A stretch of 64,000 bases of DNA, taken from the NCBI RefSeq assembly GCF_016900375.1, contig NZ_JACJKB010000010.1:31158-95157 (forward strand), in the 5' to 3' direction. Source of the stretch: Collinsella tanakaei. Lineage in GTDB: Bacteria > Actinomycetota > Coriobacteriia > Coriobacteriales > Coriobacteriaceae. This document shows, piece after piece, positions 9,290-18,940 of the stretch. The position numbers were made by a program, and so were the translations under genes. Below the pieces are notes generated by a model. It ran no database searches, was not told where the DNA came from, and saw only the letters and a list, made by a program, of their open reading frames with translations. Position 1 is the stretch's first letter; every line of letters starts with the position of its first letter.

Positions 9290-9314
9290 AAACGGCCCCG
9301 CACGGGGCCGTTTT
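9290..9314. terminator. Bidirectional terminator between convergent genes
   Basis: AAAACGGCCCCG - CA - CGGGGCCGTTTT: an 8-bp GC stem flanked by an A-run and a T-run, so it can stop transcription from both the 518-aa gene (rightward) and ettA (leftward). Confidence 0.88.
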
Positions 9315-9354
9315 CATATGAGGTAACGATGCCGGAATCGCCGGACCGCACGAC

Positions 9355-11034
9355 CTAGTCGCGCGTGAGCTTGCGGCGGATGCGGTGCGGCTTGGCGGCG
9401 TCCTCGCCCAGACGCGCCACGCGGTTCTCCTGGTAGGACTGGAAGTTGCCCTCGAACCAATACCAGTTGCCGGGGTTCTCGTCGGTACCCTCCCACGCCA
9501 GGATGTGGGTGGCCACGCGGTCGAGGAACATGCGGTCGTGGCTGATGACCACGGAGCAGCCCGGGAACTCGAGCAGCGCCGCCTCGAGCGACGAGAGGGT
9601 CTCGACGTCGAGGTCGTTCGTCGGCTCGTCGAGCAGCAGCAGGTTGCCGCCCTGCTTGAGCGTGAGCGCCAGATTCAGGCGGTTGCGCTCGCCACCGGAG
9701 AGCACGCCGGCGCGCTTCTGCTGGTCGGAGCCCTTGAAGCCGAAGCTCGCCACGTAGGCGCGGCTCGGTACCTCGGTCTCGCCCACGAGCATCTTGTCGG
9801 TACCGCCGGACACGACCTCCCACAGGCTCTTGTCGGGGTCGATGCCCTCGCGCATCTGGTCGACGTACGAGATCTTCACGGTCTCGCCCAGCTCGATCTT
9901 GCCGGACGTCGGCTGCTCGGTGCCGACGATCATCTTGAACAGCGTCGACTTGCCCACACCGTTGGGGCCGATGACGCCCACGATGCCGTTTCGCGGCAGG
10001 CTGAAAGACAGGTCATCGATCAGCACGCGGCCATCGAACTCCTTGTGAAGATTCTCGACCTCGAGCACCTTCGAGCCCAGACGCGGGCCGACCGGGATGC
10101 GGATGTCGGTGTAGTCGAGTTTCTGGCTCGCGCGCGCCTCGGCCTCCATCTCCTCGTAGCGCTCGAGACGGGCCTTGCTCTTGGCCTGGCGCGCCTTCGG
10201 GGAGCTGCGCACCCACTCGAGCTCTGCGGCCATGCGCTTGGCGAGCTTGGCGTCGCGCTGGCCCTGGGCGGCGATACGCGCGGCCTTGGTCTCAAGGTAG
10301 GTGGAGTAGTTGCCCTTGTAGGGGTACAGGTGGCCGCGGTCGACCTCGCAGATCCACTCGGCGACGTTGTCCAGAAAGTAGCGGTCGTGCGTGACGGCGA
10401 GCACGGCGCCCGGGTAGTTGTGCAGGAAGTGCTCGAGCCACAGCACGGACTCGGCGTCCAGGTGGTTCGTGGGCTCGTCGAGCAGCAGCAGGTCGGGAGC
10501 CTCGAGCAGCAGCTTGCACAGGGCGACACGGCGGCGCTCGCCGCCGGAAAGCACGCTCACCGGCATGTCGGCATCGGGGCACTGCAGGGCGTCCATGGCC
10601 TGACCGAGCTTGGAATCGATATCCCAGCCGTCGGCGGCGTCGATCTCGTCCTGAAGCTTGCCCATCTCGGCCATGAGGGCGTCCATATCGCAGTCCGGAT
10701 CGCACATCTCCTCGCCGATCTTGTTGAAGCGGTCGACCTTGGCGAGCAGGTCGCCGAAGGCCATGCGGATGTTCTCGATGACCGTCTTGTCGTCGTCAAG
10801 CGGCGGCTCCTGCTCGAGCAGGCCGACGGTATAACCGGGCGTGAGGCGCGCCTCGCCGTTGGAGACCTCCTCCTTGCCCGCCATGATCTTGAGCAGGGTG
10901 GACTTGCCCATGCCGTTGGGGCCCACGACGCCGATCTTGGCGCCCGGGAAGAACGACAGGGTCACGTCGTCCAAGATGACCTTGTCGCCATGCGCCTTGC
11001 GCGCCTGATACATGGTGTAGATGAACTCTGCCAT
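9355..11034 (-). CDS. ettA: Energy-dependent translational throttle protein EttA (ABC-F ATPase)
   Basis: A soluble ABC-F ATPase that binds the ribosomal E site and gates the first steps of elongation according to ATP/ADP level. It has two ABC cassettes: Walker A GPNGMGKST and GPNGVGKST, signatures LSGGERRRVALC and LSGGERNRLNLA, and Walker B LLLLDEPTNHLD and LLLLDEPTNDLD. A charged linker lies between them (RSSPKARQAKSKARLERYEE), and an arm-like insertion in the first cassette (LLAKVDRFNKIGEEMCDPDC) is typical of EttA. The start MAEFIYTMYQARKAHG at 11034 has an AAGGAG site and gives 559 aa, the usual length; the open frame further upstream is not coding. It is divergent from tcdA and has a terminator after it. 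Confidence 0.95.
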   Translation of the reverse strand: MAEFIYTMYQARKAHGDKVILDDVTLSFFPGAKIGVVGPNGMGKSTLLKIMAGKEEVSNGEARLTPGYTVGLLEQEPPLDDDKTVIENIRMAFGDLLAKVDRFNKIGEEMCDPDCDMDALMAEMGKLQDEIDAADGWDIDSKLGQAMDALQCPDADMPVSVLSGGERRRVALCKLLLEAPDLLLLDEPTNHLDAESVLWLEHFLHNYPGAVLAVTHDRYFLDNVAEWICEVDRGHLYPYKGNYSTYLETKAARIAAQGQRDAKLAKRMAAELEWVRSSPKARQAKSKARLERYEEMEAEARASQKLDYTDIRIPVGPRLGSKVLEVENLHKEFDGRVLIDDLSFSLPRNGIVGVIGPNGVGKSTLFKMIVGTEQPTSGKIELGETVKISYVDQMREGIDPDKSLWEVVSGGTDKMLVGETEVPSRAYVASFGFKGSDQQKRAGVLSGGERNRLNLALTLKQGGNLLLLDEPTNDLDVETLSSLEAALLEFPGCSVVISHDRMFLDRVATHILAWEGTDENPGNWYWFEGNFQSYQENRVARLGEDAAKPHRIRRKLTRD

Positions 11035-11269
11035 GGTTCTCCTTATCGTATGCAATGCTAGCGCGCCTATTGTCGCATGGAGCGGCAGCGGCGCGAGGGC
11101 CTGCGCGGTAAATCCACGGGTGGATGCGCCCGTGCTGCCGCGATATCCCCGACGCAGCCGCGCTCGCATGCCGCAGCCAACTGCTTTCGGGTTTCTCGGG
11201 GTGCCATCGTGCGGTTGTGAGAGAATGAAGGCGGCGGGCACAGCCGCCACGCGATACGAAAGGACCGAG

Positions 11270-12061
11270 ATGACCCGAATCGACCCTGCGCCGGAAACCG
11301 CAACCGACAAGCTCGAGATCATCATGGGCAAAGAGGGCGTCGACCGCCTGGAGCGCTCCCGCGTGCTCGTGCTGGGCTGCGGCGGCGTCGGCTCCAGCTG
11401 CGTCGAGGCGCTTGCCCGCGGACGCATCGGCACGCTCGCCATCGTCGATAAGGATGTCGTCGCCCCGAGCAACATCAACCGGCAGGCAATCGCCTTCACG
11501 AGCACGGTCGGGCAGCGCAAGATCGACGTCATGGCGGGCATGATCGCCGACATCAACCCGGGCTGCACCGTGATCGCGCGTGAAGCGTTCGTGCTGCCTG
11601 ACAACCTCGAGGCGCTTATCGACGAGATGCTCGAGGCCTGCGGCGGCGCGCTCGACTACATCGTCGACGCCATCGACACCGTATCGACCAAGATCGCGCT
11701 CGCCGAGCTCGCCGAGCGGCGCTGCCTGCCCCTTATCAGCAGCATGGGCGCCGCCAACAAGCTGCATCCCGAATGCCTGCGCATCGCGGACATCCACGAG
11801 ACGAACCGCGACCCGCTCTCGCGCATCGTGCGAAAAGAGTGCCGCCGCCGCGGTATCCGTCGCCTCAAGGTCCTCTATTCCTGCGAGGAGCCGGTGCGCA
11901 CCGCCCCGCGCGACGACAGCGCCGCCGCCGGCCGCACCGAGCTCGGCACCGCCTCGTACATGCCGCCCATCATGGGGCAGATGATCGCCGGCGAGGTCAT
12001 CCGGCAGATCTCGGGCGTGGGCTGCGAAACCGTGCGCGCAGACGGCACGGTCGTGCGATAG
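11270..12061 (+). CDS. tcdA: tRNA threonylcarbamoyladenosine dehydratase (ThiF/E1-like)
   Basis: Converts t6A37 of ANN-decoding tRNAs into the cyclic form ct6A using ATP; related to E1 ubiquitin-activating and ThiF enzymes. The adenylation domain is clear: VLVLGCGGVGSSCVEALARG nucleotide loop (about residues 32-51), DKDVVAPSNINRQ with the Arg/Asn pair (about 61-73), and YIVDAIDTVSTK. Length is 263 aa from the ATG at 11270, which follows an AAAGGA site; the open frame reaches back to 11021 without a ribosome binding site. The TatD-like gene starts 8 nt after its stop, so the two form an operon. A metabolite-sulfur role is less likely because no thi genes are nearby. Confidence 0.9.
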   Translation: MTRIDPAPETATDKLEIIMGKEGVDRLERSRVLVLGCGGVGSSCVEALARGRIGTLAIVDKDVVAPSNINRQAIAFTSTVGQRKIDVMAGMIADINPGCTVIAREAFVLPDNLEALIDEMLEACGGALDYIVDAIDTVSTKIALAELAERRCLPLISSMGAANKLHPECLRIADIHETNRDPLSRIVRKECRRRGIRRLKVLYSCEEPVRTAPRDDSAAAGRTELGTASYMPPIMGQMIAGEVIRQISGVGCETVRADGTVVR

Positions 12062-12069
12062 GAGGCCCC

Positions 12070-12831
12070 ATGCGCCTTGTGGACATGCACTGCCATCTCG
12101 ACCTCATGGCCAACGGACCGGAGGTCGCCGCCGAGGCTGCAGAGATCGGCCTCGGCATCCTGAACGCGAGCGTGGCGCCGCGCGATTATCTGGCAACGCG
12201 CGACGCCTATCGCGACTCCCCCACCGTGCGCTGCGCCGCGGGTCTGCACCCCTGGTGGATCGACGACGGCACCTGTAGCGTCGACGATGTCGACCTGCTT
12301 GAGCAGGAGATCGCCCGCACGCCGTTCGTGGGCGAGGTCGGGCTCGATTACGGGAAGAGCCACCTTGCGAGTGCGTCCTCCCAGCGCGATGCCTTCGAGC
12401 GCATCGTGCGCGCCTGCGCCGAGCATCCCCTGCCGGGGCGCGTGCTCACCATCCACGCCGTGCGCTCCGCCGGCGATGTGCTCGATATCCTCGAGGGCCA
12501 CGGCCTCACGCACAGCGCCGCTTGCATCATCCACTGGTTTTCCGGCACGAGCGATGAGCTCGCGCGGGCGCGCAAGGCCGGCTGTCTCTTTTCGGTCAAC
12601 GAGTTCATGCTGGGCACGCGTCGCGGCCGCGAGTACGCGCGGCAGATCCCGGTGGAGCGCCTGCTGCTGGAAACCGACCTTCCCGCCGACCGCGGACCCG
12701 GCTCGGCTGAGGTTATCGCCGCCTCGCTCGAGCGCACGCTCGCGACCATCGCCGAGCTCAAGGGCATTGACGCAGAGCAGCTCGGACAGCAGGTCTGCAG
12801 CCACAGCTGTGAGCTTCTCGGCCTCCTGTAG
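12070..12831 (+). CDS. TatD-family metal-dependent hydrolase
   Basis: A TIM-barrel hydrolase of the TatD family, whose members are magnesium-dependent DNases or act on unknown phosphoesters. The protein opens MRLVDMHCHLDLM with the HxH metal pair, has GLHPWW (about residues 58-63), FVGEVGLDYGKS with the family Glu (about 89-100), a LTIHAVRS histidine and HWFSGT, and ends with LLLETDLPADRG. The residue after the barrel strand, E in VERLLLETDLP, matches the usual LLETDxP motif. Length is 253 aa, usual for the family. Its AGGAGG site overlaps the tcdA stop region, so translation is probably coupled. The name is family-level only. Confidence 0.88.
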   Translation: MRLVDMHCHLDLMANGPEVAAEAAEIGLGILNASVAPRDYLATRDAYRDSPTVRCAAGLHPWWIDDGTCSVDDVDLLEQEIARTPFVGEVGLDYGKSHLASASSQRDAFERIVRACAEHPLPGRVLTIHAVRSAGDVLDILEGHGLTHSAACIIHWFSGTSDELARARKAGCLFSVNEFMLGTRRGREYARQIPVERLLLETDLPADRGPGSAEVIAASLERTLATIAELKGIDAEQLGQQVCSHSCELLGLL

Positions 12832-12953
12832 CCTCGCCGAATCACCCCGCACCGCCCGGCGCTGTTCGCGTATAACGCGGATACGGGCGGGTATGGACTA
12901 TATAGGACGCGCCACAGCGCCCCCACGAAGACGCGAGAGGGAAAGGAGCCATC

Positions 12954-13223
12954 ATGGTCGAGTCCATCGCCCTGCTGCTGCAGATCATCGTTCCGCTGGC
13001 AATCGTGTTCGTCCTGCTGGAGGCGCTTTCCTTTGTTCTGCCCGCAGTGCTCCACCGCTGGCAGGTGCGCTTCAGCCCCGATGTCGCCGACCGTGACATC
13101 GCCTGGTCCACGCACGCCGAGGTGTTGGCACCCGAAGGCGAGGCATCGATCGCGGGCAAGCCGCTGCATCCGACATCGAGCCGTCCGCTCATGAACAACC
13201 GTCCGATCCGCCAGGCGGCATAG
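12954..13223 (+). CDS. Small single-pass membrane protein, unknown function
   Basis: No family recognised; 89 aa. Residues about 5-33 form one hydrophobic helix (IALLLQIIVPLAIVFVLLEA, then LSFVLPAV). A short hydrophilic tail follows with no cysteines. The ATG at 12954 follows GGGAAAGGAG at good spacing, and a strong terminator lies just after the gene, both supporting a real small gene. A possible -10 (TATATAGG, near 12897) lies about 55 bp upstream, so it may have its own promoter. Confidence 0.7.
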   Translation: MVESIALLLQIIVPLAIVFVLLEALSFVLPAVLHRWQVRFSPDVADRDIAWSTHAEVLAPEGEASIAGKPLHPTSSRPLMNNRPIRQAA

Positions 13224-13251
13224 GGCGTTATCCATAGCGACGCACCTTACA

Positions 13252-13277
13252 AGAACGGGGCCCGCGGGCCCCGTTTT
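13252..13277. terminator. Bidirectional terminator
   Basis: AACGGGGCCC - GC - GGGCCCCGTTTT, a near-perfect GC palindrome ending in TTTT, between the convergent 89-aa gene and the HAD phosphatase. Confidence 0.85.
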
Positions 13278-13330
13278 CCTTGCGATTCGCCGCGGGACTA
13301 CAGCGTCCCGAGTGTGACCGACCGTCTCCC

Positions 13331-13984
13331 CTACACGCGCATCAGATCCGCGACGGTATCGATGATCCGGTCCGCGCCCTCCTGCGAAAAGCCGAAGCGC
13401 TCCTCGCGCTTGGCGATGACCGTAAGCCCCGCCGCGCGGCCCGCGGCGATGCCGTATACGGAATCCTCGATGCAGCAGCACACCTTGGCGGGAAGGCCCA
13501 GCAGGTCGAGTGTGTGCAGGTAGATCTCGGGATCGGGCTTGCTCTCATGGAACTGCTCGCCCGACACGATGGGCTCGAACTTGCCGGAAAGGCCGCAGTC
13601 CTCAAGCACGGCCAGGATATTCGCCATCGGCGAGGAGGACGCGAGCGCCACGCGCACGCCGAGGTCGTGCAGCGCATCCACCGTCTGTGCGACTCCGGGG
13701 TTCAGCAGCTCGGCATAGGGATGCGGACGCCCCGCCGCCCACTCGTTGTAGACGGCCTCGGCTTCATCGCCGGTCATGTGTCCACGGCCGCCGCGCTCCA
13801 TCCACTTCACGAGGCTGCGCTGGAAGGCCTGATGCGACATGCCGACTTGCGCCTTGCGCTCCTCGAGCGTGATGCCGAGCCCCAGATCGTCGCTCAAGAC
13901 GGCGAGCTCATCGAAATAGAACTTCTCGGTGTCGACGATCACGCCGTCCATATCGAAGATGACGGCTTTGAACGGAAACGCCAT
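13331..13984 (-). CDS. HAD-superfamily hydrolase (beta-phosphoglucomutase/phosphatase-like)
   Basis: A haloacid-dehalogenase-type phosphatase or phosphomutase. Motif I is FDMDGVIVDTE with the nucleophile Asp (about residues 10-20), motif II VALASSSPMAN, the motif III lysine lies in HESKPDPEIY, and motif IV is CCIEDSVYGIAAG. An alpha-helical cap lies between motifs I and II. The DxDGVIvDTE and KPxPExY pattern is shared by beta-phosphoglucomutases and sugar-phosphate phosphatases, so the substrate is open. The start at 13984 has an AAAGGA site and gives 217 aa. A 176-bp palindrome begins only 17 bp upstream of the start codon, so its leader RNA must either begin inside or read through that hairpin. 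pgi lies upstream on the same strand. Confidence 0.88.
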   Translation of the reverse strand: MAFPFKAVIFDMDGVIVDTEKFYFDELAVLSDDLGLGITLEERKAQVGMSHQAFQRSLVKWMERGGRGHMTGDEAEAVYNEWAAGRPHPYAELLNPGVAQTVDALHDLGVRVALASSSPMANILAVLEDCGLSGKFEPIVSGEQFHESKPDPEIYLHTLDLLGLPAKVCCCIEDSVYGIAAGRAAGLTVIAKREERFGFSQEGADRIIDTVADLMRV

Positions 13985-14001
13985 CGCACATCCTTTCCTG
14001 T

Positions 14002-14177
14002 GTCCACTTTCAGGACGGAGATGTTTTCGGACATCCCGCGGCGGCCTGGCCTCCCTGGGGACGTAGCCGGAAGGCGCCACCGGGGCAGCCGTGTCCCGGT
14101 GGCGCCTTCCGGCTACGTCCCCAGGGAGGCCAGGCCGCCGCGGGATGTCCGAAAACATCTCCGTCCTGAAAATGGAC
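14002..14177. repeat. Palindrome 2 of the modular family (modules A + B)
   Basis: Two 86-bp arms (14002-14087, 14092-14177) around a GCCG loop with only two mismatches. The outer part is module A (GTCCACTTTCAGGACGGAGA and on through TGTTTTCGGACAT); the inner part is module B. Module B here has CCTCCCTGG where copy 1 has CCTCTCTGG, and the change is matched in the other arm. It lies directly upstream of the HAD gene start. Confidence 0.93.
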
Positions 14178-14189
14178 AACAACGTAGAC

Positions 14190-14218
14190 GGCCGGCTGAG
14201 AGGGCGTCTCAGCCGGCC
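14190..14218 (-). terminator. Hairpin after pgi
   Basis: A 12-bp stem GGCCGGCTGAGA/TCTCAGCCGGCC with a 5-nt loop, beginning 11 nt after the pgi stop codon. It lacks a strong T-run, so termination may be partial. Confidence 0.7.
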
Positions 14219-14229
14219 GGTCGAATCAA

Positions 14230-15924
<1,695 letters not shown>

Positions 15925-16345
15925 GCAGATCCTCCTCGTTCTTGCGGACGCGCATCGGCGCCCAACAGTCAGGTGGCTTCATTCTAGCGCAGCGTCCCGC
16001 CGCGACATCGCCAAACCGGACAGCGCTGCCGCAAACGTTACAACACCGCCCGCGAGGAACGAAAAGGCCCCGTGCCGGCCGTTCGGGAACCAAAAACGGA
16101 GGCGGGGGCGACAGGGAGGCAGGCGCCCCTCCCCCGATCGTCGGCAGCCCCTCCTTTCGGGCGACGGCTCCCCGGGCAGCGCCGCGTCCGCGCGGCACCG
16201 TTTGCCGAAAACCCCATCCCATTCATCCTCTATTCCCAGCATCCATTCGGCCGTCTTGCCGCCGGCGCCGCGCACCGTGGGATACTAGTCGACATATATG
16301 CCGGATGCGGATCGGCCGGCATCGAAACCGAGAAAGGAATCGCAA
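15925..16345. other. 421-bp divergent intergenic region
   Basis: Separates pgi (leftward) from the papain-like SLH protease (rightward) and should hold both promoters. A GATACTAG / TATATG pair at about 16280-16300 is a possible -10 area for the protease gene. GC-rich short dyads are present but no long repeat or coding pattern was recognised. Confidence 0.5.
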
Positions 16346-18865
16346 ATGGTGCATATGAACGGCACATGGCGCGACCGGACGAGGGACCTCGTCCGGCGCG
16401 GCGCGCTCGCGCTCGGCATCGCGACCACCGCGCTGGGGGCCGCGGCGGCGCCGGCGCTCGCACTCGACGCGGACGACCTCGGCTACGCGAAGGCCCACGA
16501 GGCGTACAACTTCACCCCCGGCACCTCGAACATCCGCCTCCAGACGGCATCCGAGATCCTGCCCGACAAGTTCGACCTGCGCGACCGCGGCGTGGTGACG
16601 CCGGTCAAGTTCCAGAACCCCTGGGGAACCTGCTGGGGCTTCGCGGCCATCGCCGCCTCCGAGACGAGCCTGCTCTCCGAGATGGGGACCACCTATGCGG
16701 AGACCGGCTTGGACCTCTCCGAGCGCCATCTCGCCTACTTCGCGGTCACCCACCTGCCCGACGACGAGGAGACGGACGCGAAGTACGACGGCCAGGGCGG
16801 TGAGGGCGGCTACAACGCGCTGACCGAGACCGATGACGTCCCCGACCCGGAGTTCGCCGAGCAGGTGCTGGGGTACCCGCTCGAGAACGCGGTCTTCAAC
16901 TACGGCGGCTACGTCACCTATGCGACCTCGCTGTTCTCCAACGGCATCGGGCCCGTCGACGAATCGATGGCCCCGTACAGCAACGACGAGGGCATCGCCG
17001 ACCACGACGCGTACTGGTCGGCGGCGGGCACCTGGACGCTGGACGAGGCCCTGCGCGCCGGGTCGTCCGCGGCGCTCGAGGAGTCGTTCATCCTGCCCTC
17101 GCCCGCGACGTTCGACGAGAGCGGCGCCTACGTGTACGACGAGGACGCGACGGCGGCCATCAAGGAACAGCTCTTCGAGGGGCGCGCCGTCTCGATCGCG
17201 TTTTGCGCCGACGCGTCCAAGCCCGGCGAGGAATCCGACGACGCCTACATCAACACCGAGACGTGGGCGCACTACACCTACCAGCCGGCCATGACGAACC
17301 ACGCGGTGACCATCGTGGGCTGGGACGACGACTACTCCAAGGAGAACTTCAAGGCCGGGCACCAACCGCCGGCCGACGGCGCCTGGATCGTGAAGAACAG
17401 CTGGGGCTCCGCGAGCAACGAGTTCCCCAACAAGTCCAACTTCGGCGACGACGGCTACTTCTACCTGTCCTACTACGACCAGAGCATCTCGACCGTCGAG
17501 GCGCTCGACTACGACGTGGACGGCCGGGAGACCGACAAGAACGGAACCTATATCGTCAACCAGTACGACTACCTGCCGACCCAGATGTCGTTCTCCCAGG
17601 GGCACGAGGATGTCACCCGCATGGCGAACATCTTCACGGCGGAGGACGGCCAGAGGCTCACGAGTCTGTCCTGCGAGACGGCGCAACCCGGCACGACGGT
17701 GACCTACGAGGTCTTTCGCCTGGCCGAGGGCGCCGACGACCCGACTGACGGCGAGCTGCTCACCAGCTTCGAGGCGAGCTACGAGTACGGCGGCTACCAT
17801 CTGGAGAAGATCCCCGCCCAGGACCGCGAGAAGATGGGCTTCTCCCAGGGCGACCGCTTCTCGGTGGTCGTCACCATGCGGCTTGCCGACGGCGCGTACG
17901 GCATCCTGCTCCAGGGCGCGCCGAGCAGGCAGAATCGCGACCATGAGCTCAACGAGCTGCGCATCGGCGAGAGCCAGACGCGCGCCATCGAGAACCAGGT
18001 CGTCGAGACGTTGCGTACCGGCTACCTCGAGGAGCATCCGGACGCGACGGACGCGGAGGTCTCCGAGTACCTGGCGTCTCAGGAGCAGGCCATCGCAGAC
18101 GACGTGGAGTCGGTCATCCAGGTGCAGACGCCCGTGTTCTTCCGCTCGGTCGTCAACGAGGGTGAGAGCTACCTGTACGCCGGCGGCACATGGTCCGACC
18201 TGGCCGATACACTCGAGGGCGACAACCTTCCGATGGGCGACATGCTCGTCTACGACAACTTCCCGATCAAGGCCTACGCCGACCCGTTCGACCACGCCTT
18301 CACGGACGTGCCCGCAGATGAGTGGTACAGCTCCTGGGTCGAGCGCGCGGCGGACCTCGGCCTCATGGGCGGCTACGGGGACGGCGCGTTCGGCCCCACC
18401 GACACGCTCGCGCGCGAGCAGGCGGCACAGGTCATGCGGAACCTCCTGGGAGCGTCCGACACGGACGCGCCCGCGGCAGGGCACGTCGACGTCGACCAGG
18501 GAGCCTGGTACGCCGACGCGGTCAACTGGGCGGTGGCGGACGGCGTCATGGAGGGCTACCGCGGCTCCGACGTGTTCGGCGTGGGAGAGGCGCTCACGCG
18601 CGAGCAGTTCTGCACGGTGCTCGCCAAGGCGGCGGGCGCCGACCTCGACGCCCAGCCGACCGACGTCCTCGACGGCTTCCCCGATGCCGACGGCGTCTCC
18701 GCATGGGCGCGCGCGGCCGTGGCCTGGGCGGTCGAAGGCGGCGTCATCGGCGGGGTCGAGACCGCCGAGGGCGCGCAGCTCCAGGCGGGCCGCGCGATGA
18801 CCCGCGCCGAGATGGCCAAGATGATGGTCTCCGCCGTCGACGCGGGCATCTTCGCCGAAGGATAA
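16346..18865 (+). CDS. Secreted papain-like (C1) cysteine peptidase with C-terminal SLH repeats
   Basis: An exported cysteine protease anchored to the cell envelope. Residues 1-40 form a signal peptide (RRGALALGIATTALGAAAAP, cleavage after ALA). The C1 catalytic residues are present: Gln90/Cys96 in VKFQNPWGTCWGFA, His319 in TNHAVTIVGWDDDY, and Asn351 in VKNSWGS. Residues about 400-640 form a middle region of beta type. The last about 190 residues carry three SLH repeats (FTDVPADEWYSSWVERAADL; VDVDQGAWYADAVNWAVADG; FPDADGVSAWARAAVAWAVE) that bind cell-wall polymer. I start at ATG 16346, after AGAAAGGAA, giving 839 aa. No pro-domain of the classic papain type is obvious. A second SLH protease gene follows 75 bp downstream. 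Confidence 0.88.
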   Translation: MVHMNGTWRDRTRDLVRRGALALGIATTALGAAAAPALALDADDLGYAKAHEAYNFTPGTSNIRLQTASEILPDKFDLRDRGVVTPVKFQNPWGTCWGFAAIAASETSLLSEMGTTYAETGLDLSERHLAYFAVTHLPDDEETDAKYDGQGGEGGYNALTETDDVPDPEFAEQVLGYPLENAVFNYGGYVTYATSLFSNGIGPVDESMAPYSNDEGIADHDAYWSAAGTWTLDEALRAGSSAALEESFILPSPATFDESGAYVYDEDATAAIKEQLFEGRAVSIAFCADASKPGEESDDAYINTETWAHYTYQPAMTNHAVTIVGWDDDYSKENFKAGHQPPADGAWIVKNSWGSASNEFPNKSNFGDDGYFYLSYYDQSISTVEALDYDVDGRETDKNGTYIVNQYDYLPTQMSFSQGHEDVTRMANIFTAEDGQRLTSLSCETAQPGTTVTYEVFRLAEGADDPTDGELLTSFEASYEYGGYHLEKIPAQDREKMGFSQGDRFSVVVTMRLADGAYGILLQGAPSRQNRDHELNELRIGESQTRAIENQVVETLRTGYLEEHPDATDAEVSEYLASQEQAIADDVESVIQVQTPVFFRSVVNEGESYLYAGGTWSDLADTLEGDNLPMGDMLVYDNFPIKAYADPFDHAFTDVPADEWYSSWVERAADLGLMGGYGDGAFGPTDTLAREQAAQVMRNLLGASDTDAPAAGHVDVDQGAWYADAVNWAVADGVMEGYRGSDVFGVGEALTREQFCTVLAKAAGADLDAQPTDVLDGFPDADGVSAWARAAVAWAVEGGVIGGVETAEGAQLQAGRAMTRAEMAKMMVSAVDAGIFAEG

Positions 18866-18940
18866 CGGCACCGTCGGGAAGACGGTCCCCGCCGCGCCGG
18901 CGCAGGCGGATAATCTGCACCCACAAGGAAAGGAACAGCC

